Of a DNA stretch of 64,000 nt, positions 1 through 10,549 are shown piece by piece. How positions within the stretch are numbered: position 1 is the first letter of the stretch; every line of letters starts with the position of its first letter. The stretch comes from Fragilaria radians (Eukaryota > Bacillariophyta > Fragilariophyceae > Fragilariales > Fragilariaceae), in assembly GCA_900642245.1 (NCBI GenBank), contig CAAAJI010000071.1, forward strand, positions 135,736 to 199,735, in the 5' to 3' direction. A program made the position numbers and the translations under genes. The notes under the pieces were generated by a model. That model was not told the origin of the DNA. It did no database searches and saw nothing but the letters and a program-made list of their open reading frames with translations.

Positions 1-625
1 ATTCTTGACGTTGATACTGTACACGAGGTAACGGCGAACCCGATGGAGGACCAAGCGTACCAAGGTCTTTGCTTGAAATACATCGTCTAACTTCAGATGA
101 TATAGGTACCTGGCCTAAACCGATTTTTCGATTTAAGAGGTTGGATGGAGAAAATGATGAGGGCAATCGAGATGGAGGAGGTTTTGGAGTTGACCTTGTG
201 CTCTCGTCCTCAGTTGGCGCTGAACGCGCTATGCTTCCGACATCGGGAGGCGAAGGTTTGGACGGGCCTGATGCAGAATCAGCTTCGCTCTCTTTTACTT
301 CGCTACTTTGACTGTCATTGGTATTCTCTATGCGTGGGCGAATCGCGGCATTAGTTTGACTCTCTAGTAAGACAGATAAGTTGGAACGAGGACGGTGAGT
401 CCGAATAGCATCAGAATCTGAAACCCTTCTGTGTGGAGGAGGTATCAGCAACCCTTGCTGCACCCCTGGTGGAAGTGTACTAATTGGAACTGCAAGATTA
501 CGTGCAGTTGGCATTCCATCATTTGTAAAAGTAAGTTGTTCATTCGAAGATCGTGTCGCATTCTCATCATTTTGAGAGACAGGCCGCATAATATCTTCTA
601 TATGCATAGATCTCTTACTATACAT
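1..625 (-). CDS. Pro/Ser-rich protein of unknown function, N-terminal part (runs off the left edge)
   Basis: An open frame on the minus strand runs without a stop from an ATG at 625 to the first base of the window, about 208 codons; the rest lies outside. An in-frame TAG directly precedes the ATG at 625; further in-frame ATGs lie at 607 and 589. The product is low-complexity and probably disordered: rich in Pro, Ser, Glu and Arg, with stretches such as KPPPSRLPSSFSPSNLL and LPPGVQQGLLIPPPHRR. I recognise no domain. The frame is open over its whole length and the composition is protein-like, which is why I call it coding rather than chance. The TAG before the ATG could also be a splice acceptor, so an upstream exon is possible. 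The function is unknown. Confidence 0.55.
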   Translation of the reverse strand, partial: MYSKRSMHIEDIMRPVSQNDENATRSSNEQLTFTNDGMPTARNLAVPISTLPPGVQQGLLIPPPHRRVSDSDAIRTHRPRSNLSVLLESQTNAAIRPRIENTNDSQSSEVKESEADSASGPSKPSPPDVGSIARSAPTEDESTRSTPKPPPSRLPSSFSPSNLLNRKIGLGQVPISSEVRRCISSKDLGTLGPPSGSPLPRVQYQRQE

Positions 626-628
626 CTA

Positions 629-3600
629 TTTGTTGATTCAGAAAAAAAACAATTCAAAAGGCTCTCCCGTTCTTAGAAAGCAATTTAGAATTCGGATGTC
701 TCGGATCGTACGTGGGCACCGTTTATAAATATATACTAGAATGATGTCCGTTTTCCCCGGCTCCGTATCCGGATAGAACGATTAAATGGAGATAATGAAG
801 GCAGCTTTGAATCGAGAAAGGGTCTTGATGAAGTTAATGATCTCTTCTGTCAAGGAGTAGGTCAATGGAATCACGATAGCAGTACAGCTGGAATCGTATA
901 TGAATTTTTGTAGGGTGTTCTTTCTTTTATGACACTGGAATGTGCGCCGTCGTGTGTCAGTTTTAAGATAGAATTGGAGACGGACTACATTCGTCGTAAG
1001 AATCTTCTCTAGTCGGGACTCCTTCAATAGATAGGAAACCTGACGTCTCTTCCCTAATTCAACCAGTGCACTTTCATTCCCACAGAGGTCATTTCACATT
1101 CGTGATACGATGTCTCTAATGAAATGCCGGCATTACTTAAAACATTATTTACATGATGTGCACATCAAATGCGAAAATGCATCCTGTAAATCGGGATAGG
1201 GTTCAGTCTTGACCACCTTAATCCCATTATTTATTGCCTAGTTTTTCGAATCACGAATCTGAAAACACTGACTTCCCTGCACTATACTAATTTGAGTCCA
1301 GATACGCATTCTAAGGGCATAAGATACTATTTTGTAAGCAATCATGTCGAAAGTTGATTATTCTGTTTTAGGTTATCTATCTCCAAGATGGCAAAACCAA
1401 ATGTTGAACTCCCTTTTAGATCTGCATCAGAAAAGGTCAAAACAAAGTGTCTTTACAATCTAACGCACGTCAAGAAGGCATGTTGTACTAGCATCGAAAA
1501 CACATTTGCCTTGGAACTCCATGTTTCTTTTGAGTCAATGATGAGATTAGGGGTTAGTGCACATGCATATTTCAGTATACTTCTTCAATTCATCAAAGCA
1601 TCATCAAGGAAATAGCATGAAGGCGGTGACAAAATTCCCGATAGAAAAGAAATTAAACTCAGACCAAGCTTAACCATTAGAATTGCACACTTAAAGCCAT
1701 AGAAATAATGTCAGTAAACATATTTGCATTAAACCCCTTATGACTGATTCAAGCAGGGTCCAGGCATCTAAGCTATTGTGACAAACAATTAAGAAGGGAG
1801 TGTAATTTGAAGGCGTCAATGGTTCTTGCTCGAAAGGATAATTTTGCTTCTGAAGGCATTCTTGGACTTATTGCAGCTCTAAACAAGAATTTGTCTTATC
1901 AATATTTATCCTTCTAAAAGTCAAAAACTTAAAACAAGAGCTTCTAGGCACTTTGTTACAAGAGCCTCCATTACATGGAACTCATATTGTGGGTTTTCCT
2001 TGCACAAAGTAAAAAGATATTTTGCAGAGTATTTATGGATTTGCAAGGTAGACAGGAAATTATATCGACTGCTCAATTACCGGCTGTTTATTTTGCTGGA
2101 GCAATTCAAGTGTAAAAAAATATAATATTTTCAGTTATATAGAAGAGCGGCTACAAGAGCAAAGAGTAATGAAATTCAAAGGATCTTTGCTGGATTGTAA
2201 TCAATACTGAACCTCACTTTATCCAGTCTTAACATCTTTTTCAATTTGGTCATTACTAAAGGGACTATCCAAGCTTTGTGTAAAACTGTGAAAGCTGATC
2301 CAGACCCATATTTCAATACTATCCACCTGTGCTTGAGCTTCAACTTCAATGTTGTAACAGAGCGTTTCCAACTGTGGGCTTTGATATGGAATTCGTGTCT
2401 TGGGTTACTGTCAATGTTGAAAGGATTGGCTAATATCCTAAATTAGATGAAAATTTCCCATGATGCTGATGATTCTCATCAAGCAATGGTCTCTAGTCAT
2501 TTAATTATTCGTCTAAAAATGTAAATGATTAAAAGTCATCAATTCATTTTTACACTGAAAAGATCACAAGTCATTGCAGTGGAAAAACCGACAACGACAT
2601 CAAAACCTCCTCCTACAAAGACCATTTTGAGGTGTTCAATGAGCAATGATATTGCTGCTTCCGGGGATGATTTTGAGACTCTGCTTTCCAGCGCACTATC
2701 ATGAAAGTCATACGCTTGGAAAAATCCTCCCAAGTCTGGATTAAAGAGACATATGCTTAGATACTTAAGGTATTCTCCCACAGCAATTCGTTTCATTGAC
2801 CTTCGTGGAGGAGACACGCATAAAACGGTGATACTGGAAAAAGTAAGAGACATTTCAGGTCCTCGACTGTATAAAAGATGTTTCTCTTGAGATTAAGTGC
2901 CAGGTTCAACTCTTGTTGAAGTAAATTGCACGAGGCAAGCAATCTGTATGTGAAAGAAAAACAAAATTAGTTATACTAAACGCAGAAAGAAACTCATGTA
3001 TGACTAATATAGCAAGTAGTCATGATTGTTCAGATGAATATGAAGCAGGAAAGTTAAATAATTGAATAAGAGACCAAATCAAATTCTTTAGTTTCCAATA
3101 GTTATCTAGGATGACTGCCTGACGCGATCTGAAGAAATCAAGTATGAACATGAGGGATATATCGATAAGACTGGTGCAAGATGACAATTTAACCCTGATG
3201 CTCAAGAATTATACTTTGCTGCAGGAACAGATCATTGGCCTGATTATCTCAGAGTATCAGATTGTATCCAAAATATTGGTGATAAAGCGGTCGCTTGAGA
3301 TACGATCATAATTTCAAAGAACGACAGAGGCCTTACAAATCCCTAATTAGGGTAAATTTTACTGCAAATGAACCACAAACACTAATAGAGGAAAAATCTT
3401 GTTCTATAAAGAGTATCAAAGAGCCCAGGTTTTGATGATTCAATATATGGGAGACTTCTGAAACTATGATAAAACTAGGACACAAGGCTCAACAGTAAAA
3501 ATTCAAAGTAAACCAAAGCCTTAATTGAGTCTCAGGAGAATGGTGTTTAACACTTGTAAGAAGCATTTGCTGTTCAAGGTATTTCTTAAGTTATGGAACG

Positions 3601-4562
3601 ACATACATCGGACAATAAGTTGTCCTTTCTTCATTATGGATAGGCAGCCTTGTCAATTGCAGTATTCATATCTTTTGACGTTTCTGCTTTGGTTGGTCTT
3701 GGATACAACAAGAATGAATGATTTCAAAAAGATATCGTTATTATGATCATTTTTAAGGTAGATATATCGTAACAACAAAAAGATTAACTGCTTTGATACT
3801 TTGTATAGAGATATGTGGTAAATATACTCCATTATTTCTTATTTTCATTTCCTTGTTTAGTGCTCTGAATTGAGATATATGACACAAAGTATTGATAATA
3901 TGATCAATCCTGAGTTAGTATAAGAACCCTTCATCAATATTTTGTTCCTAGTATGTGCTCCCTTATGCCTTCTACTTCAAGGAATAAAAGCTTGCCTAAA
4001 CATATTCCAAGAGCAAGATTGTTTTCCTTGCAAATTTAACAGTTGACAAGAACTCTGTATGGCTAGTCATACATTTCACTTCCCTCTATCTGCATACTCA
4101 AACGCAATTTTAATATCTTTTAATCAGACAGATCAGTGAAATGTTCAAATTTATTAGTGAACCTGAGCTTGAGAAGGATAGTACCGTCATTTATAAGTAC
4201 AACTAGCTGATGCAATCCCATCAAGTGGATTCACTGAACGCATTGAACAGTAACCTAGGACTTGGAGTCTCTTGATGCATGAACTCTTGAATAATGACAG
4301 TACTTTATGAAATTTTCAATTCAACATATCTTTGCTGACTTGCTGTTAACTATATCTTCTTTAAGTACAGACAAAAGTTAATGGTAACAATGTAAATCGT
4401 CTAAACTTCCGTGAGGAAACCAAGCAGGATATTAATGCTATTTCATTATAACAACTTTCAACATGTGTATTGTTCAACATATATACTACTAACAGAGGTT
4501 GACTTTTTTGTATGCATACTAATTTTCTTTCGATTCAGTGTAAAAATATGTTAATTACATAC
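629..4562. other. Gene-poor stretch, nothing recognised
   Basis: About 3.9 kb of AT-rich sequence without an open frame that looks like a conserved protein. The short open frames (for example minus 782-1027 and 2539-2853) lack recognisable motifs and sit in sequence with many stops in the other frames. Old decayed transposon sequence is possible but I could not show it. Confidence 0.5.
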
Positions 4563-5567
4563 CTACGAAGTGGCGTCCTTTTCACGCTTGGCAGCACGTT
4601 CGGCTTCGTCAGCGGCCAAATTCTTTTGGCTGGCCTCCAAGCCAGCAATTAAGACTTTAAGATCTGGGTTCTTCCCAACGACGACGACGGCAGCGACTGA
4701 TTTGGCAATCATGGTTCCATCATCAAGTTCGTCCTCGACTTCTTCAATGGCATAACCCGAGAACTCTTCCTCTGTCCCCTCAAGAACGTAGGCTGTAATG
4801 GGCTTGGCATCTGGTTTGAGTCGTGGTGCTCGATCAAGGTAGGCCAACATCTGTGGAGCAAGTGTTGCCGAGTTCGTAATGATGCGTACCCCTGTTCTAG
4901 TTCCGGGAAAGTCTCCCTCGGGACAGTACATCTTTTTGGATAGGGATAGAAGATCCTTCGTTCGCTGGGCGACTTCATCAAACGTATCAAAGCTCAATGC
5001 GTCAGATCCTGCCTCGGGCATTTTGGAAGCAGGTGCTGGCTTAACCTTGATGGGCTTATCAAGTGGGACCAATCCAGCCACTTTCAAATCCAAAGGCTTG
5101 GTGATACGGAATGCAGCTCGCTTCAAATTGGCAATACCATCTCCATGAAGGCACCAGTTAAAGTCATAATTTTGTCCGGGATATTCATTTGGAAATGTAC
5201 ATGCCTTTCCGATACGGGTGATGGATTCAGGAAGAGCACTACCATCGCTTGCTGAGTTGTTTGATAGAATGAAAAGAATTGTGAGCAAATTGAAATCGTG
5301 ATATTGAGTGCAATCATAATGAAGAAGAAGTCATTGGTCTTCAAAATCATCGAATGATGTTACGGAGTTGAATCCAAGAATATCCTCGCTAACTCAAGTA
5401 CTACCTAACGTTTGTAACAAAATCTGAGGACGAAAGAATCTCCGTAGCACACATCTTGATATGAACGTACCAAAACTACGAGTTAGAATTCCAAAGGATG
5501 ATACGGCTAGCTTCCGAGAAGGAGTAGTCGTTCGACGAACAAACGAAAGCACCGATGATTGGGACAT
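4563..5567 (-). CDS. Probable mitochondrial protein of unknown function, two exons
   Basis: Exon 1 is 5567-5471 and exon 2 is 5251-4563, with a 219-bp intron (donor GTACGT at 5470, acceptor CTCAG ending at 5252). Joining them keeps frame (G + CA = Ala) and gives 261 residues. The spliced N-terminus starts MSQSSVLSFVRRTTTPSRKL and continues to ...LTRSF-ASDG. It is rich in Arg, Ser and Thr and has no acidic residue in the first ~30, as in a mitochondrial presequence. Without the intron the frame would begin inside exon 2 and lose this signal. The mature part has a Cys pair (GKACTFP, FNWCLHG) and an acidic, Ala/Lys-rich end. I do not recognise the family. Targeting is inferred from composition; the splice model is well supported by sites and phase. 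Confidence 0.7.
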
Positions 5568-7029
5568 GCTAAATTTTGAATGAATCCAAATTATACAACA
5601 AAATGAAACAGCAATAAATGATCAAGATACTCCTTTGCGTCAATAAGCACTACCGACAACAACAGCAACAGCAACTAAGTTACGATGACGAAAAATGAAG
5701 CGGTGTGGTTGCCACAAACTCTCTCGGGATAAGAGAGAGATACACGACAATGCAAGGCAACGTTTATCCAACGTGATGATGTCCAGTGAAACTACAGGAA
5801 TTTCCATCGTAGTACCGTATCTTACGACTATAACCACGCACAAACACACACATCAAAAAGTGGTGGACCACCAACTCAAAAATTACTGCCTAAACAGTAC
5901 AGTAGGAAACTTGTTTCTTCACAACCAAGTACCCCGGAAAACTATATCTCTCCTTGACCATATAATATATCATGGAAGCATCTAGCTTGATAATTCCTGA
6001 GGCAATCATAAATCAGGGATTTTAACATGTTTCATATACTTTCTCAAACCATATGAATAAAGAATTCTGAAAATTTGATGGCAAAAATCCATTTGCATTC
6101 TCAAAATGAAATTGTCGTCACTTTACCCTTTAATGTGTTGTAGTGAAGTGTATCACTAGACAACGGGCTAGGTCTGATACTATGCTTAAAATAGCTACAT
6201 TGTAGTCAAAAGTTTTCAATCGATCTTTACCATGGTATCTACTAAAACATGTTTCTTTACTTGTCACTACACATTTGACTGAGCCTAGTCTCAAGTCAAA
6301 GGTTACTTTTGGGCTTTGCAATCACGGCTAGGTCTTGCTCTCGATTGTTCATGCAACTCCAAAGTAGACCGTAATCAATCCTCTAAATCACTTATCTAAA
6401 CCTTATTTTTCGGCATGTTATAGCAATCAGCCTTTTCACGAAGGTGCTTTATTTTCTGGTCGCATACTCAGAGATTGTCATTATCATGAATAAAGCAATT
6501 GTATTATTGTTATTACCATGATGCAAGCAATTGTATTTACTTTTGATTGTGATTAATTGACGAGAACCATTCATAGCTGACATATGTTAGCTTGGTAAGG
6601 AGAGACTCAGGGCGGAAACTCATGCTTGACGATTATTCACTTCACGTCACTTCAGGTTTCAAATGATATCTTGCTTGGTGAAATATATGCGGAATGGTTA
6701 TAGTGCTCAATTATTTGGGGCTTATGATGACTTAAACGTCCATTGCTACGACGATTTCAGTTCTTTCAACTAGAGGATATGCATTGAAACTAGAGTTTCT
6801 TACAAATGACACTGAGAAGTAGGTCAACCTTATTTTTTTATTTGCCAGAAAAACTGTTGCACCGAAATCATTTATTCTTAAATTGATTGACGATTATCCC
6901 TATTTTTCGAGGCCTCCAAGAATTCAACAGAAAGTCATTTCTTCTTACTTCGTTGTTGTTCTACCAAAAAAAGTGAACACACTCTTGTTTCACTTTTTCG
7001 AAACACTTTACAAGGAATTACAAATACCT
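5568..7029. other. Intergenic region between divergent genes
   Basis: About 1.5 kb between the heads of the mitochondrial protein gene (minus) and the UBA-PUB-UBX gene (plus). It should hold both promoters. I see no clear TATA box or other defined site and no convincing gene; the open frame at 5695-5985 has no recognisable motif. Confidence 0.5.
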
Positions 7030-8346
7030 ATGTTTAAAAGATTCACAGATCGTGTGACAGCAGCTGTGCTTGGAAGCAATTCTCCTTCTGAGGCGGAGAA
7101 TGATAAAGTTAAAGTTCTTGAAACGATGGGATTTGACAGAGTGAGCGCTCAAAACGCTCTGACAAGGACTAATGGGAATGTAGACGATGCTGCAGTACTG
7201 TTGCTACGAAATCCAACTCATGTACCTGCCGATCCATACCAAAACGTGGATGAGGCTTTGCGAAATGCATTGGAAGAATCGCTGCAGACAGAAGAACAAA
7301 GGTTATATAGCAAGGCCCAACAAGAGTCTTTGCAGTCAAGCCGTGCTTCTTCCAACTCGCAAATGCCACTGACAGCCACGATTCCGAAGAGAAAAAACAA
7401 TATTAATAACGTTTCCTCTAAAAATCAAGTAACAGCAACAATCAAGGTGTCGAAAGCCGGTCAGGCAGCAGCACGTCGAGCTGGAGATACGACTGACATG
7501 TCAACACTGCAAGTCCATCATCCGGATGTCAAAATACCTACAAAACTTGAAGATAAGTCCAAGGAAGAGCAAATTTTAAGAAACGTAAATAGATTAAAGC
7601 CGTATCCCAACGCAGTAGATACACTTCTCAAGGCTCTAACTGCATTGCGCAATGATCCAAATAATGCAAAATACCGAAAAATCGACAAATTAAATCCAGG
7701 ATACCAACGCAGCCTTGCATCGGCACCTGGAGCTGAGTCTCTTCTATTGGCTATGAACTTTGTCCCGATGGGGACAACGTTGATGTTGGATCGCATCCGG
7801 GTCGATCCGGCTCTTTTGTACTTGGGTATCTCTGCTTTGGAGGAAGCAAGAAATTCTGTTGATTACCTCGATGCCAAACGGCAAATTCAATTTTTGAGTG
7901 AATTGAAAGCGATTCACATGGAAGTTAATTCAAGTGAAGAAGAAGCACTGAAGAGAGCGAGTTTTATTGCTAAATGCCCCACCGAGCCTCCGGATGGAAG
8001 AGGGGCACTGGTTCAAGTGACTTTTGGAGAAGATACTATCAAACGTCGGTTTGATGGGGATGACGTGCTTCTGGATTTGATTAACTGGTTAGGTGGTCAT
8101 GGATCAGTCATACCGGATAAATTGCTCAATCGAGAATGGTGTCTCGTGGATAAAAATCGTGTTCCGATCAGTCCTATCGATGTGAAACTCAATCACGATA
8201 AGACACTTCAATTTGTGGGTTTTTGGCCGTCTGGAAAGTTGGAAATTCGTCCAAGCTCCAATGTATGGCTTCAAGGTACAAATGATGTATACAGTGTAGG
8301 TTCTTCGAGAGGGCTTGGTGCAGCTCCTAGCGATGCCCTTGGGTAG
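7030..8346 (+). CDS. UBA-PUB-UBX-like ubiquitin/CDC48 (p97) cofactor
   Basis: Single-exon protein of 438 residues from the ATG at 7030. The frame is open upstream to 6883, but the extra ~49 residues are Phe/Val/Lys-rich and the UBA-type N-terminus begins naturally at MFKRFTDRV. Order of parts: a UBA domain at about 26-62 (with the typical MGF loop, ETMGFDRVSAQNAL); a ubiquitin-interacting-motif-like helix at 72-88 (DEALRNALEESL); a basic linker; a PUB/PUG-type helical domain at about 180-275 (the module that binds the p97 C-terminus in UBXN6, PNGase and plant PUX proteins); and a beta-grasp UBX-like region at about 320-405. Together these fit an adaptor that links ubiquitinated clients to CDC48, for example in ER- or plastid-associated degradation. 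The domain calls are from motif reading; UBA is firm, PUB likely, UBX-like moderate. Confidence 0.78.
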   Translation: MFKRFTDRVTAAVLGSNSPSEAENDKVKVLETMGFDRVSAQNALTRTNGNVDDAAVLLLRNPTHVPADPYQNVDEALRNALEESLQTEEQRLYSKAQQESLQSSRASSNSQMPLTATIPKRKNNINNVSSKNQVTATIKVSKAGQAAARRAGDTTDMSTLQVHHPDVKIPTKLEDKSKEEQILRNVNRLKPYPNAVDTLLKALTALRNDPNNAKYRKIDKLNPGYQRSLASAPGAESLLLAMNFVPMGTTLMLDRIRVDPALLYLGISALEEARNSVDYLDAKRQIQFLSELKAIHMEVNSSEEEALKRASFIAKCPTEPPDGRGALVQVTFGEDTIKRRFDGDDVLLDLINWLGGHGSVIPDKLLNREWCLVDKNRVPISPIDVKLNHDKTLQFVGFWPSGKLEIRPSSNVWLQGTNDVYSVGSSRGLGAAPSDALG

Positions 8347-8508
8347 AAGATTAATTACTTTTCTTAACTAAAGTATTTCAGATGCAGTTTACCATACAGT
8401 TATTTCTCAGATTCTGTCTACGCATTATTTGGGTTTGCATTAACAATTAACCGTAAGATTTTGCAATTAGCATAAGAATTTGTTTGATATACGTTTCTAA
8501 ATGACTTT

Positions 8509-9862
8509 TCATTCCTGGTTCAATGGACGTTGATCCTCAGGCAAACCAGAAATGACAGCAGCACGAACTTGCTTGGCAAGTTCTTCTTCTGTTTTGTCTT
8601 TAGATGAGATTGGTTCGTGAATAATGACCTTGGCTGGAATACTCCTCGCTGGACGAAATGGAAACATCCAATAATACGGCATTGCAGCACCTGATCCAAC
8701 AATGGAAACTGGGATGATTGGAGCACCAACCTTGTGCGCCATTTTAAAAGCTCCATTTTTAAATGGACCAAGTCTTCCATCTTTTGAACGAGTCCCTTCA
8801 GCAAAGGTACAGAGGTGTACACCCTCCTAAAAGATAAGCAAATACNNNNNNNNNNNNNNNNNNNNNNNNNNNNNNNNNNNNNNNNNNNNNNNNNNNNNNN
8901 NNNNNNNNNNTACCTTTAACCAGTCCATGCCCTGTCGAAGTGTCAAAAGCTGAGACTTACGATCGGATCTGTCCAACATGAGGTGACCTCCAATTTTGAT
9001 GGCCTTCCCCAAGATTGGAACACGCTCGAGTTCTGCCTTAGAAACTAGTTTGTAATTCCTCCAACCAATCGTACCGCCGATGAAAGGTATATCCAACCAA
9101 GAATTATGATTGGCAACAAACATGGCTGCTTGATTCTTTTTGAAGAATTCAGAGAGCTCTTTTTTCCCAACAAAGTCAGGACGGGCTCGGACCAAAAACA
9201 TTAGAGATTCGCCCCAAATTTGACTGACGAAGATGGGCAATCTCCTCTGTTATAAAATTATAAGAGAGAATACGTATGTTAACAAAGGCTTTCTTTCGGA
9301 TCAAATGGCTCAAAACTCAAGCACACTATTTGGATCGTTTTTCCGGTTGATCTCAACTCCTTACCTTCTTATCCAAACGGCCACCTGTAACGAAATACAG
9401 AAATTGGATACCCATCAACGCTGCATACCAAAACAATCCAAGAAAGATAGAAACGAAACCATAATATATTGCATATGGATTCAGTGCTCCATATTTTGTA
9501 TTGAAAGTGAACAAACCACCCTCTTCGCGAGCTTTTTGCCATATTCTTTCCTTTGCAGACAATTCTTTAACGACAGCCAAAGAGTTTGTTTCTGATTCAG
9601 GTGTATCAGACAATGACGATGCCAGAGATTCCTTCGTCATTGACAAGGATGAAGAATCTTCTGGGTAAGGAACAGCAACACTGTGGATATGGGTTGTATC
9701 TACTTTCGGTAGAAACACGTTAGATTTCCCGAAACCATGTTTCTTTGTCGGATGCTTGATTAGATTACGTGACTCCAAGGGAATGATTCCAGTCCAAGAA
9801 TTCACACCCTGAATGTGGATTGCGAAGAAAATTATCCAAACATGTAGGCTGCTTTGAGTCAT
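8509..9862 (-). CDS. 1-acyl-sn-glycerol-3-phosphate acyltransferase (PlsC/LPAAT), probably plastid-targeted
   Basis: Three exons: 9862-9365, 9246-8914 and 8826-8509, giving 382 residues. Introns are 118 bp and 87 bp; the second contains the 65-base N gap. The flanks of the gap read as a donor (AAG|GTA) and an acceptor (CTTTTAG), so no coding sequence need be missing. The acyltransferase motifs are intact: NHxxxxD at 212-218 (NHNSWLD) and EGTRS at 287-291, followed by KNGAFKMA. These transfer an acyl chain to lysophosphatidic acid, making phosphatidic acid for glycerolipids. The N-terminus has a hydrophobic signal (HVWIIFFAIHIQGVNS) followed by W and a Lys/His/Ser-rich, acid-poor stretch, which fits the signal-plus-transit layout of diatom plastid proteins (aromatic residue at +1). 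A hydrophobic segment near 135-155 may anchor it in a membrane. Plastid location is inferred. Confidence 0.85.
8846..8910. other. Assembly gap (65 N) within an intron
   Basis: A run of 65 N. Both sides are splice-like (donor GTA just right of the gap on the minus strand, acceptor TTTTAG left of it) and the acyltransferase protein reads through without loss, so the gap probably lies wholly in intron 2. Confidence 0.9.
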
Positions 9863-10549
9863 CGCGAAGTCTCTAATCTTTTAATACCAATGAAAAAAAT
9901 GATTACGATGTGATTTATGTTGACTGAGAGGTGACAACAATTCAGACGAGTCGACGTTGCTCGATAAAAAGGTGACGTAACTTCTCTAAGACTCGGGGTA
10001 ATGACAATTTGCAACGTTATTAATAAGTGTCTGTACTCCGACATGCAGGATTAGAACTAGTGCTAGTAAGTTTGAGGAAGTGTTGTTAAGCGCTACTACG
10101 TTCAAAGTAAGAACTGCTGTGATTGACATGACAATCTAAATTGGGCATAATTTCCACAAACAAGAAAACAACAATTATTCTTCCTTGATAACATTCACCT
10201 CCATGCTACTAGGATATCACTCTGTGTCGTAAAGAATAAGGAATACTTACCTTTAATATTTGAATCAAACGAAATCTAATCAATGGGCTGGGGTATACAA
10301 TTACAAATTCCCATGGATGGACAACACCAAGATCTGAATGGTCAGCTTTTTCTTCCATTTATCAGTGTCACAAAATCTCTACTCAAATATTCTTCCTCTG
10401 GAAAGAAAAGCATGGAAAGAGTTTCACTTTTACAATATAAATATATGCATTACTTCAACTGTTTAGTTCCTAAACGTCACCGTAAACAGGCGGGTGCAAA
10501 AGGAATCAAGTGCAAAATTCCAATAGTCCTGGTAACTGATATCAATCCC
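9863..10549. other. Intergenic region
   Basis: Upstream of the acyltransferase and downstream of the coiled-coil gene, both on the minus strand. An open frame on the plus strand (10283-10582) overlaps the end of the coiled-coil gene and has no recognisable motif. Nothing else seen. Confidence 0.5.
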
